A stretch of 64,000 bases of DNA from Hippophae tibetana (taxonomy: Eukaryota > Streptophyta > Magnoliopsida > Rosales > Elaeagnaceae): contig CM072806.1 in assembly GCA_037013495.1 (NCBI GenBank), positions 5,729,001 to 5,793,000 of the forward strand. Reading direction: 5' to 3'. Below the pieces are notes generated by a model that made no database searches, had not been told where the DNA came from, and worked only from the letters and a program-made list of their open reading frames with translations. A program made the translations under genes and the position numbers. Of the stretch, positions 27,600 to 46,499 are shown piece after piece (within the stretch, counting starts at the first letter, position 1; every line of letters starts with the position of its first letter).

Positions 27600-30500
27600 C
27601 ATACAACTAAGGACAATCTCCAAAGTTTCTTTTTATATTTTAAAGTTCATCCCACTAAGTATTTAGATGTTGCTAACTTGAGTATACAAACATGTCATAA
27701 AAATAAAACAACACATAAACAAATAATCCAAATTGGGGATCCATCACCTAGTAGAACATTAATTCTTAGTTTTTTGATAGAGAAAATTAATTGTAAGTGA
27801 TACTCTTAATGCAATAATCAAATATTTATAATTAATTATGTCAAATAATAGCCTTTTCTTTAGACCGATTGTTGTTCACATGAAAAAAAAAATTAATCGT
27901 CACATATTTATCATCGTAGATGCATTATTATTTGGCCAAGTTGTATATTCATTTAGGTCAAACACAATTCATAAAAATAACTCTATATAAACATCTATGC
28001 ATTTTTAGTTAAATTAATTTTTACACTTTAATAACTTATTTTAATTAATTTAATATAAAATACTAAACTAACTCGACAAACTAATAAAACAATCACATAA
28101 AAAAATTAGAAGTTGCAGTTGATGTTATAATAAAGAATATACGAGAATTAAATTTTCTACCTTGTAAATAACCAAATCACTTTAAAAAAGATTAATAATA
28201 TCAGTATGAAAGATTTGAAAATCCAACCATTAATGAAAACGAATAGACAATGAATCAACTATAAAGTTTCCAAGAATTAGATTGCGAGTAGACCAACTAC
28301 AATGATAAATACCTAAAGCCCCAAACAATATTTTTTATAAAATAATGTATTAACTGACAAAACATATTATCCAAGAAACATGTTTTAATCCTAAATAAAA
28401 AATAATCTCAAAGCTAAAAGAATTTTATATAAAATATAAATATTTTATTAAAAAAAATAATCCAACAAATAGAATATTCACATATCCTAATAACCTAACA
28501 ATGATTATCACTCTGATATTATTTATTGGTATTAAATCATATCGAAAACTATGAACAATTTTAGTTACAAATATTTTAGAATAGAATACCAAAAATCTTA
28601 AGATCTACATCATGTTAGATTATTAAAAAATTATGAATTCAAATAAGATACATAAATTCATTGAGAACGATTGACTATCGTTGCAAAACTATTATAACAA
28701 TTGGAGGGTTATAATTTATATTTCAACATATTAAATTAAATAAAAAAATACATTATACAATTTAGTATAAAAAAACATGATTTTGTAACAACATCCACAC
28801 TAAAGGAAAAATAATGCTTAGAATGCTCTTATTACTTATTTTTTATTAGTCAATAGACATGGAATAAATTAGCAAAATAATCTGCCACTTCAATTCAAAA
28901 TTAGGAAATAAAGCTAAATAAAATTACAAAAAGGTTTATTAAAAAAACAAATTATACCACCTTTTCTAGGTCCAAAGTAGCGAGTTTAAGTTTGATTTCT
29001 CAAGAATATTCTATGCTAATATGAATAAATAATTTCTCTAGATATCCTTGAAGATGCTAGCGTGGGTCGAAAGCAGTTTTTTCTTTTTCTTTTTATTTAA
29101 TAATCTAATGCATTTTTTTTCCTTTTTTATCTAATTATTCAAATACTTTTATTTTTAATTCTTTTAAAAAACATATATTTTTATATTATAAAAAATATAT
29201 GTGTATAGTATCTTTTAACATATAAATATATATATATTATCCTATATAAAAAATAAATATATAATTATATATATATACTACTAAAAAAAGTTAAAAATAA
29301 AACTAAATTTTAATGATTTTTTTTGTATAAAGTTAAAGGTTGAAAACACTAAAAATACTCTCTTTTCCCTATAGTACATACAAAATTATCCTCATTTCTT
29401 TTTCTTTCTCTGCAAAGATGCAAAATTTCTCACGTGTGTCTACCTGGATGGATATGCCATTATATTTTCAATATATATTTTTAAAATAAATAATTATCTA
29501 AATAATAATAAAGTTAGTAATATCTAACCTAAAATTTAACTAACTGAATTACATGTAAATTTACGAGCAATCTACTATATTCTATAACAAGATCAAACCA
29601 AACATGTATGTTTTCAAAACATTCAAATAAAATTATTTAAGATTTGTTAGGCAGCTTAACTAAAAAATATTTTTCAAAACTTATTTTTAAATTATAACTT
29701 AAAAACAATTTTTTTTTATAATTTTTAAAAACAATGAAATGTTTTGCTTGTATTTTAAAAAATTAAAAACAAAAAAATATGATTTTCTTATTTTTTTTGG
29801 TGAAATTATAAATTCATTTTTACTGTATTCTTTCTAATATTAAAATTAATATTATTATAATAATTTAAATAATATAGTTAAAATTGATAGATGCTAATCA
29901 AATAAGTAAAGTTACAATTTAATCATATTATTATTAAAAAGTTATTATATAAAAATAAATGATTATTTTTTATTTAATTTTTCAATTCTTTTAACTACAA
30001 TTTATTTAAGTTAAAATAATATTTATCTAATACAGTTATAAAATAAATACAAGTAAAATGTTGAAGTAATTATGTAACTATTTATTAATTGTGAATGTGA
30101 ATGAAAATTGAGAATAAATCTAAATTTTTAAAAATAAAATATTTTTTTAATTTTTTTATCATATATTTTTATAAAAAAATATAATGATATGTCACAGTTA
30201 ATTTTGTTAATTTTATAATATATATATATATATATATAATTATTTTTATCATGACTCAAATTATTTTAGTTATAATTATTCTTGAAAATCTCACGTAACA
30301 ACTAAAATGTAAAATCTTATTTATAAACTTTTTAGATTTTAATGTTTTTTTGAAACCTTTTCACCTTAATCAAACTATCAAATTAAAGTAAAATAAAATA
30401 AAATAAAAAACGGAAAGTTAAGCCTTGTACGTTATCCGTGTTTGCACTTTTATTAAAAATAATGAAAATATGTTTAAATTATTTTTAATTTAATTTTTAA

Positions 30501-32100
30501 ATTAATATATAACTTAAAATTAATGATTAAATATATTAATATATTTTTACACACAAAAAATTGTTTTTAAATAAAGAATACAGTTTTTAAGTTAATCGAA
30601 CAAATACCCCTTAACCTTTTTTATTCATGTTTAGAGTAAAATAAAAATTATTCCAAATTATAAAATAAAATTGAAAAAATCAACTACGATTTTTACAATC
30701 ACAAATCAAAAAAGAAAACACAGACTTATCTTGACCTTTTTGTTCTAAAATATTCCCCTCCAACTCGTAGGAAAATACAACAAACACCTCTGAGATTTTA
30801 TAATATTATAAAAAAATCACCAATTTTAAAAACTAAGCAATTATAACTCTTAAATTATTATTATATTACATTATATTTCTTTAGATATTTTGATTTTATA
30901 ATTTTATTTTCCAACAATTTCCTTAAAAATATTTAAAATGTCGTTATAAGAAATGTAATTTTCTTCTTCTTAAATTTAAAAGATCTTTTTATTATTTTAA
31001 TCTTATATAAATAATTTGTCAAAGTGAGAAATAAAAAAATAAAATTTATTTATTACAATTTTATTGATATGACATTGAATGATACAATAAAAATAAAACA
31101 AGTGAGGCATTATTTTCTCTCTATATATGGATTCATGTATTATTTAAATAATTGAGTGTAGGATTATATTTTATAGTCAAATCTTTCCGATATGAATATT
31201 GTTAATTAATAAATTTAATTAATTATTTTAAACATAAAATAATTTAAATATTTATATAAATGTTATTAAAATATATTAATCAATAATTATTTATAATTTG
31301 ATTAAATTTATTAATTATAATGATCGATATTAAATACTATCCCTATTTTATAAAAGAGATCAAATTCATGAGTTATAAGACATTCTATCAGTAATAATTA
31401 ATAATAATAGTAGTATTTATAGAAACACTAAACCGATGGAAAACAATAATATTTCCCAAGATTTTCTTATGCTAAAAGAAAGTTTTGTCTAATTTGTAGT
31501 CCCCAATCAGTCATGGACGGTGAAAAGCAAAGTAAAAAAATAAGGTTAATTATTCTAAATTACCCTTTATTTATAAAACCCCTCTTTATATATATATATA
31601 TATATTTAAGTTATATTATTTTAATTCTTTCTTTATGCACATATTCTCTTTATTATATATCTATTTTGTTAAAAAAATTCACTCATATTTCTATTTACCT
31701 CAATACATACGTAATAATATGTATTTACAACTATGTCAAACAGAATTACATATATGCAATAATAATATTATATGTATTTACAACTATGTCAAACAAAATT
31801 ACATATATGCAATATTGTTGCATACACGAATATAAGGTCCAAAATGAAATCTCTTATAAAATTGGGTCAAAATAATAATAAGTCTTTAGAATTGGTGGAG
31901 AAATATGAAGGAAAAGATAAAATAAAATCAGCTGGGCCTAATTTTATGAACTATCATCACAGTCTCCAATTAGATAGCATGAAAAATCAAGTCTATTTGT
32001 ACAATTTATTTTGGGCCCATTAAAAATGGGCCTAGTTTTGTGAACTGTGTCAGTTTCAAACTGTGGTTTTGGGCCGTTGGGAATTAGAAAACTATAAAAC
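27600..32100. other. AT-rich intergenic region, no gene seen
   Basis: Mostly low-complexity A/T sequence with a (TA)n tract at about 30215-30237. A 53-bp tandem pair (31718-31770 and 31771-31823) repeats TATGTATTTACAACTATGTC. At its right end is a cluster of TGGGCC motifs described separately. The longest frames, such as one starting at 31513, are Ile/Tyr/Lys-rich and span this repeat, so I do not call them genes. Confidence 0.5.
31933..32075. promoter_or_regulatory. Cluster of four TGGGCC (site II-like) motifs
   Basis: TGGGCC occurs at 31933-31938, 32012-32017, 32027-32032 and 32070-32075. The middle two form a perfect inverted repeat, GGCCCATT (32014-32021) and AATGGGCC (32025-32032). Such motifs are typical of plant promoters for ribosomal, mitochondrial and cell-cycle genes. 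No recognisable protein gene starts nearby; only a tRNA lies about 50 bp away. They may belong to an unseen transcript or to a relic promoter. Confidence 0.4.
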
Positions 32101-32124
32101 GAAGCAGCAAAGAAAAAAATATCA

Positions 32125-32132
32125 TGTTGAGA

Positions 32133-32165
<33 letters not shown>

Positions 32166-32205
32166 ACCTTAATCTGGCGCCTTAGACCAACTCGGCCATC
32201 TCAAC
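32125..32205 (-). tRNA. tRNA-Leu (anticodon AAG)
   Basis: Read on the minus strand, the 81-nt gene starts GTTGAGATGGCCGAGTTGG. The 7-bp acceptor stem GTTGAGA/TCTCAAC is perfect, with discriminator A. The anticodon stem CCAGA/TCTGG encloses loop TTAAGGT, giving anticodon AAG, which reads CTT leucine codons (and CTC after A34 modification). A long variable arm follows, as expected for tRNA-Leu. The B box lies within GTGGGTTCAAATCCCAC. No intron is present. A run of seven T residues about 6 nt after the gene (minus strand) is a good RNA polymerase III terminator. Confidence 0.97.
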
Positions 32206-32209
32206 TTTA

Positions 32210-35200
32210 GTATCTTTGGAAAATAAGAATGGTAATATATTAATATTCCCAATAGAATGATTAGCATTATCTTAACTCAAAATTAATCTAACGAAAGTAT
32301 TGGTTGTAATTCATCCACAAGAAGCCAAATTATTAATAAAAAAAGAATCTTGTAAGTGGGACAAACAATAATACATTTCTTGTAACTTTCAAGTTTTGAC
32401 TTTCTCACACTCACGATGATCGAGTTTGACTTTAAAAAAAATGCCAAAAATCTTACTTAAACCTAATATTAAAGTAATTAAAAGTAAGAGATATATGGTA
32501 AGTCCATCTCATTTAAATATTAGAGTTAACATTTTATTAAAAATCCATTTAAATACGATCGTTTTTGGATAATACAATACAATAGCAATAATATCATAGC
32601 CATGCATTTAAAAATACTTTAATATCATATTTTTCAAATTTTATAAATTTCAATTATACATATATTAAAATTAATAAACTTAAATAACTTATTCATCAAA
32701 ATCAATGTACCAATTTAAAACTACAGTCTCTTATAATTCATGCAAGAGAAAGGACACACAAAGCATGGGATTGGTGCAAAATGCAAATGCATGCAATTAT
32801 TTGAACTAAGCAGCACGAATTTCAATAAAACAAGGCGTAAAAGAAGATAAGATGGGAAGTGAATCTCTTTATTCCGGTTTTATAGCAAAAGTTTGGCACA
32901 ATGACAGAAGAAACTTAAATTCCACCGGTGAATTTAGGATTTATAAAAAAGATTGTTAGTTGATTTTTAGTTATTATTTATGTATAATTTAAAATATGTT
33001 ATATGTATTTTATTTTAGTAAAAATATATTCATATTATTGAATTTTTTAGACATTAAATATTAAAAATTTAAAATTTAAATATAATACAATTCTATTTTA
33101 TATATGTAATTTTTTTTTACTATAGTTAAAAATAAGTTACATGTAACTCCTTACCACCCCTATATACATCATTTATATTAGGTGTGTTCATAAATCGGAT
33201 CGGATCAAATCGTAAAATTGGATTGAATTGAACTGGATCGAATGATTTTATAAATCAAATGTTTCGATCCGATTTGTATTAATTTTAGATCGGTCGAACC
33301 GGATAGGATCGGTTTAATAATATATTAAATTTTTCGCATTATTTTCTCATTAAATGTGTCAAAAAATTGAATCAAATCAGAAACCGAACCGGACCCAACG
33401 GTTTTATTAATCAAACGATCTGTTCTTGTTTGTATTAATTAAAACCGTTTCAAACGATCCGATTTGATTTGATCCGAGTAATATAAACAGTTCGATTCAA
33501 TTAAATTTTTTTAAACAAAACCGGACTGGATCGAACTAGTGGACACACTACTTCATACCATGGACTTAATTATTGATTTTTTTAAGAATTGTATTTTAGT
33601 AAAAGTTGAATATCTCATATTTGTTATGCATTTTAATTGGTGCTAGCATGATTTAACGATATTTAATTCAATTATTTACATAAAAATTCTAAAATTTAAA
33701 TATCAATTATATATGTATTAATGTTATTAAAAAAGTTATATTTTTGTTTGTTTGAAAGAATTTAAAAAGTGCTTTGCCTTATTAAAAATTACTGTCAATT
33801 ATTTTTATCTTTAATATATTTTTTATTCTAGACTATTATTTAAACTCCACGTGTAGTGAGTTAGTTAGTGGACTTGTCTACGTAAAGTTTATTTACTTGT
33901 TTTAGTGTTTAAGCTTGCATTTTTCTTGGAGTGAGAGCAATAAACCTATTAAAATTCAGTTTCATTTTGGATCAATGATTTTATTTTAAATTAATATATT
34001 TTAATTATAATAATTTTGTATTTACGATATTTTAATCTCACCAATTTTATGATTTTAATTAATCATTTTTTTACTTTTTTTTTTAACTTTTTAAGAATTT
34101 TTATTTTTAAATATATAACAATTTTCAATTCGATTCAACTTAATTTTTTTTAATAAAAAATATCTAAAAAAATTAAAATTGATAATAAATAACTAAAATA
34201 TTTAAAAAATAACATAATAATTAGATAACTAAAATATATTAATTTTTAAAAAATATTATGTTACACTATTTTTTATTTAAAAAAAATGCATCAATAATCG
34301 GATAATTTGAAAATAGTGTTGTAGCTTTTAACTTTAGTATTTTAATCCAATAATTTAAAGATACTTTAAAAATATGTATTTTAATTCTAGAATGTGTCAT
34401 TTAATCTCAATAAATGGTACACATAAATATTATAATTTTAAATTTTTAAAACTAAAATGTACATTTTTTAAAATTATTATAAAATTAAAATGCTTTAATT
34501 AAAATCTTATTGCATAATTATATATGTTACAATTAACCTTTTGTAAACTATAGATGAACAAGTACAATAACATTTATTTAAAAATTTATACTAATTTCAA
34601 AAGTTAGGTGAAATTTTAAGAAATAGTTAGGTGAAATTTTAAAAAATAAAATAAAAGAATGCAAAATGGTCATTTTTCACTAGAGTTAGGTATTTATGTC
34701 CATTTCCCAATATTATCACGTGTATGAGTGAGTGTGGAACAAAAAGGAAATAAAAAAAATGCTTTTTATTGTAATGAGATGTATACATTAATTTCGTACT
34801 TTTAACTTTAAATTCCATCAATAATTTACAACTCATTCAATTAATCTTACATATTTTAAAAATCATATATTAAATAAAAGATTTATAAATTACTAATTAT
34901 AACTCAAAGATATAAAATTTATTTAGAATATTTTGTTGAGTATTTTAATCCCTGACAGTTTAGTATGAGCCTAATGATTCTTTGCTATTTCCTCTATCAT
35001 TAACTACATTGAAGGTTTAGATATAAAATTTCATTTATAATTAACCCAAAACATAATTACGCCTCTTGACTCTTTTAATGTATACAACATTGCTTGAAAA
35101 TATATTAATATCAAATGGGAAACAGGTGTCCAATGAGGCACAATAAGCACTAACAGATTGACTTGTTGAATCCGTGTAAACATCAACTATCTTCAAGCTC

Positions 35201-36480
35201 CATTTTTGTTGTATCCATCTCTTTAGAGGAAAAATATATGAAACGTGAGACTTCTATTTTCCTTATTTTCACCTTTTTATTTTGCTTAGACCATTACGAT
35301 TTGAGTACTATTAGATTACCATGAAAATGACAAACATCAACATCTTCTCTATATCTCACACAACATAAGCATTACAAGCATATTTTCTATATTTAATATT
35401 ATGAATTTGTTTCTCAAATTATGCAAAAATTTATTTTAATTAATAAACTTTATCATATGATCTTTCAATGAAGACATATATAAACTGGCTACCATTTTTT
35501 TTGTGGTTAAAAGTTGAGGTGTAACACATCTTTTTTAATCAATGAATTTATATATTTTTGTTTTTATCTAAGCTTGATTTTTTTTAATTCATAATATGAT
35601 AAATTTTCAAAAAAATTTGATTATTAATAACTTGACTTCTTTAATTAATCAACCTTAACAAAATTCTAAATAATGTTTAGATCTAGAAAAAAAACTTTAT
35701 AAAATATATCACAACATATCTAATGACATCATAAATCAGATTTAAACTAAAAATATTGTCCCAGTGAACTTAAATTTATGTAAGATAAAAAAAAATACAT
35801 AATAACTCTTGTTATATTTAGAATGAAAAATAAATAACAATTGATTTACGGAATAGAAAGTTTTAAAGTGAAAGTAACTTTCTTTTCTATAGAAAATAAG
35901 AAGAAAAATGATTAAGGTTTTTCAAAATTATCACATATTTTTTTAACAATCATAATTTATTTATCTAATAAATATATTCAAAATAAGAATATAGTATGAG
36001 TTAGGATGTTTTTACTACTACCCAAATAAAAGTTAAAAATAATTTGTCTTAAAGATATATACAAAGAAAATTACACACTAGTGTTACTTGAATACACACA
36101 CTTTGAGTCTAGAACACCTCACTCTTACCACCTAAATTATAGAGACATGTACAACAAGATTTAGACATCCAAATTAAGATATTGCTTGTTCTTCTATTAT
36201 CTTATAATTAATTGAAGGACACACCAATTAATTAGGATTCAATCATGTGAATGCAAAAACTTCTAAAAGAAATAGCCTACATTGTTCTACCATATATTTC
36301 GTGTTAATCCAAAATGGACTAAACAGAACCTTAAAAAACGTCGAACACATATACTCAAAAGTTGTACACACTATATTAACAATGTTGTGACAAGTGAGTG
36401 AGCTCCATCTTGTGTCAATTACTTATAGTGGGATATTCTTTGATCTCCATGTGAGGGAACTTGCTCATTTCTTTATGCGT
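32210..36480. other. AT-rich intergenic region upstream of the phytosulfokine gene
   Basis: No credible gene. It contains the CCGGATC-type foldback element at 33179-33550. From about 34970 the sequence is a little less AT-rich and probably includes upstream control sequence of the peptide gene, but I recognise no specific site. Confidence 0.5.
33179..33550. repeat. Foldback element with terminal inverted repeats, family C
   Basis: The left end TAGGTGTGTTCATAAATCGG and the right end, read in reverse as TAGTGTGTCCACTAGTTCGA, form an imperfect terminal inverted repeat. CGGATCGGATC-like words at the left mirror CCGGACTGGATCG at the right. Related wording appears at 12108-12556. This is typical of a non-autonomous (MITE-like) element; no coding frame. 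Confidence 0.55.
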
Positions 36481-36487
36481 GTATGTG

Positions 36488-36495
36488 TATATATA
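36488..36495 (+). promoter_or_regulatory. Putative TATA box of the phytosulfokine gene
   Basis: TATATATA lies 82 bp upstream of the ATG at 36577. Transcription start near 36520 would give a leader of about 55 nt. Confidence 0.45.
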
Positions 36496-36576
36496 GTGCA
36501 TCTACCTTCTGTCATAAGAATTAGACACCTCATCTTGGTATTGATCTACAAAGGCTACGACATTATTGAGTCGACA

Positions 36577-37086
36577 ATGAAACAGATTTCCCATGTGTGT
36601 TTCTTCTTTTTGCTCTTTGTTTTTCTAAGTATGGTCTCCTACCATTCACATGCTGGTGTTCTAGCACCTAAACAAGGTACACAAATCGAGCAATTAATTT
36701 CAATCTCAACTTTTTCTCTCTTTGTTAATTAATTAACTTTATTTATTTCATGTATGATATGTTAATTTTGATTCTGTTAATAGCTGAAGAAAATATGAAT
36801 GATAATGCTGAAACTACACATGTAGGTCTGATTATGGAGGAGGAAGAACTGTTAGACGTAAGATTTCTTAAGACAAATCTTTTTTTTTTCTTTTGTCCTT
36901 TTTTTTAATGCTTAGTATTTAATTGTTATTGAGTTTTGTCTTCTCTCTTTGATTTTCTTGTTTACGTTACTTTAAAAGATAATAGGGTCAGAGAAATGTG
37001 GTGGTAAAGATGAAGAATGTGTTAAGAGGAGGATGATTTCAGAGGCTCATTTGGATTACATACACACCCAAAACTATAAGCCTTGA
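36577..37086 (+). CDS. PSK: Phytosulfokine precursor with variant core peptide YIHTQ
   Basis: This encodes a small secreted prepropeptide. Coding exons are 36577-36676, 36784-36857 and 36979-37086 with GT-AG introns, giving 93 residues. An N-terminal signal peptide ([19 protein letters not shown], ending near HSHA about residue 26) leads into an acidic pro-region (MEEEELLD). Then come two cysteines ([14 protein letters not shown]), the conserved AHLD and the hormone core at residues 85-89, followed by NYKP at the end. In known precursors the core is YIYTQ; both tyrosines are sulfated by tyrosylprotein sulfotransferase, the peptide is cut out by subtilases and it is perceived by LRR receptor kinases. 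Here the third residue is His, so only Tyr1, which keeps its preceding Asp, can be sulfated. All other family features are intact, so the gene does not look like a simple pseudogene. Confidence 0.88.
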
Positions 37087-37209
37087 AACCTTAGCACTAT
37101 GACTAGTATTGTTTAATTGTGTAAGCTTCTCTTATATGTTTGTGCCTAAATAAGATAACTTCCAAGCCTAAACAAGAGTATGTAACTATTATGTAGTGTT
37201 ATGTTATGA

Positions 37210-37830
37210 CTAAGGATGACTACAAATCGAAATTATTTGTTTTCAATAATCTTAATCTAATTTTATTCGAATCAAATTTAAAGATTTTTAAATTAAATCT
37301 AATTGATGATGTAATCAATCCAAATAAATCTATATTCGAATCAATCTATTTTTTTTTGGATTTCATAGTTTCGAATTGATATTAAAATTTATTTATAAAT
37401 TATTATTATAAATAAAACACAATATATATAATTTTTAAATTTTTAAATTAATATATCTCGAACAAAATTTATTATTTATAATTATAACTAAGAAAAGAAA
37501 AAAATAATTATGCTTGAACAATCTATTATTATAAAGATTTAACATTTATATTTATTTTTTAAACTAAAATAGTAATTTAATATAATTATGATATGTATAA
37601 TATTTAAATATAACACATTATAAAATAAAATATAAATTTATTTATATTCTAATAATAATTCGATCTGGATCGAATTATACCTTATTATAAAATTTATAAA
37701 TCCGAATCTGAATTCAACGAATTCTATACTTTTAAATTTGAATTCAATTCCATTACAAAAAATTTCAATCCAATCAAATATAAATCCGATGAATCAAATC
37801 AAATTTCTCACTAATTAAATTGACCAAATT
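37210..37830. repeat. Dispersed AT-rich repeat, family B copy 2
   Basis: Collinear with 18840-19440. It shares AAAACACAATATA (37414-37426), TTTTTAAACTAAAATA, the TATTTAAATATAA / TTATAAAATAAAATATA block, AATAATAATTC and a tail rich in GAATTC/AATTCAA words. The left part (ATTCGAATCAAAT) partly mirrors the right part (ATCCGATGAATCAAATC), which suggests a foldback structure. Confidence 0.45.
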
Positions 37831-38618
37831 ATTTACTCACTCCTTACCATTTATTGTGATGAACTACAACATGAGAGGTAAAGAACTTTACTATTCATAC
37901 ATGTTTATGCTTATTCTGTTTTCTATCTCTGGATCAAAATTGGGGAAATGAAGTTCGTTCGTTCACATTGTATTAATATGCCAACACCAAATCTGTGATA
38001 TTTGCATCCTACTTGTCATCCTACTCTCAAGATCCAATATTTGTAGGACTTGGCTTAGAAGCTATTTAGGAGTTGGTAAATGTACTGCAATCAAACAGAG
38101 GAACTAGTAACCACATGAAAGTGCTAAAGAGTAATTTTCATGTTTCTTATATTCAATACCAAAGAAAATCCATTTTTGCTTCAAAAGATATGCCTTTTCT
38201 GATAAATAAATGAAAATATTACATCATTTACTTATGACAACGTTATTCTTATGTGTGATGTCAACCAACAAAGATATATATAAACCCATTATCCAAACAT
38301 TCTCTCGCTTTTTGGGCTATTTTTTAAACATACGACCAAACCTTTCGGTGGTATGAAATCAAATGATCATATGACCATGTCACTTGATGTTCGTTTATAG
38401 GAGAGGGTTCTTCGGTAAAGTATCAATACTTTTCCACAAAATACAAAGATTATTGACAAGAAAAAGAGTAAGAAAAATGCAGAAGCAAACATGTATCAAT
38501 TGTTCTTCAGACACTTGAAACAATGCAAACAACTGTAGTTCTTAAGCAAGTATTCCAATCTACGTTTAACGCTAACACCATCCTAATATGTGTCACAGTA
38601 GCTAACATTAAACGTAAA

Positions 38619-38620
38619 TT

Positions 38621-38651
<31 letters not shown>

Positions 38652-38658
38652 GGGGGGG
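38619..38658 (+). repeat. T12G28 homopolymer junction
   Basis: Twelve T residues are followed directly by 28 G residues. Poly-G this long is rare in an AT-rich plant genome. It can form G-quadruplexes, and the length is also prone to sequencing or assembly error. Confidence 0.9.
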
Positions 38659-39448
38659 AATTCAAGCAGAATGCCACAAAGAACCGTAACAACTAATAAG
38701 CAACCTCGTCACAAGCTAAGCACGAATTTCCATACTAGAGTGCCATATAAATATGTTCTTTGAAGCTGCGAAACTATGAAAAGAAGTTAAGGACTCAAGT
38801 ATAGTCCTGTGGCTATCATTATTATCCCAGAAGCACTGTCTAGTCAAAGGACACTCAAACTGCGCATAAATTTTTTTTGGAAGGGGAGGGCAAGAATTTG
38901 AAGGTAAAAAAAAAAATGTCCACACTGTTAATATCCAACTGCAGAAGTACTATATTATTCAAATATGTTTTTTCTCGTTTTCTGTTTACCATCAGATGCC
39001 GATACCAAGTGCAATCACTTCAAACATGTCTCCCATGCAGAAGAGGGAAAGAAGTCAGAAAAAATTGGCTGAGATGCACTTTCTTCTCAACTATGAATCG
39101 AAGTATTGCACCCAAAGGGGAAAAAATGAAGGAAAAAAAAGAAACCCCAAAATAGAGAGAGAATCAAACGAAATACAAAGCAAGAACTAGAGAGCAATCA
39201 CCTCCTTCTCAAGCTCCGAGGACCTTGCCTATTATAAACAACATAAGCAAGCTTGGAGGAGTTCTCCAAATTCTGTCATTTGAGCTATTACCTATAGGAG
39301 CATGTACCAGCACAACAGATGGGAAAACATTAAGGAAGCATAGGATCCCCATAGCTCAGTCCTCTTGCTCCCTTCGATCCCCATAGAGAGTGCAAGAGCT
39401 GCTGAACAGCCTGCAAGTTATTGCCTCTGTTTCAGTATAGGGCGCTAT

Positions 39449-46425
<6,977 letters not shown>

Positions 46426-46499
46426 CACCGATTGTTACAAATTCAAAACCCTAACTCTAACCTAATTAACTATTACAGACTTCAAACAGAATAAAAAAT

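Larger units (their letters stand above)
37110..39440. other. Intergenic region with AT-rich repeat and homopolymer
   Basis: It contains a family B dispersed repeat (37210-37830) and an unusual T12G28 tract (38619-38658). Its right part is probably the 3' untranslated and downstream region of the cleavage-factor gene. Frames near 38500-39190 are crossed by homopolymers and show no conserved domain. Confidence 0.5.

Noticed and set aside
31513-32023. 120-codon plus-strand frame with a methionine start
   Set aside because: It crosses a (TA)n tract and a 53-bp tandem repeat and has no recognisable domain; the composition is low-complexity.
38507-39190. ORFs around the poly-G tract
   Set aside because: They owe their length to homopolymers (a run of prolines from G28) and show no conservation.
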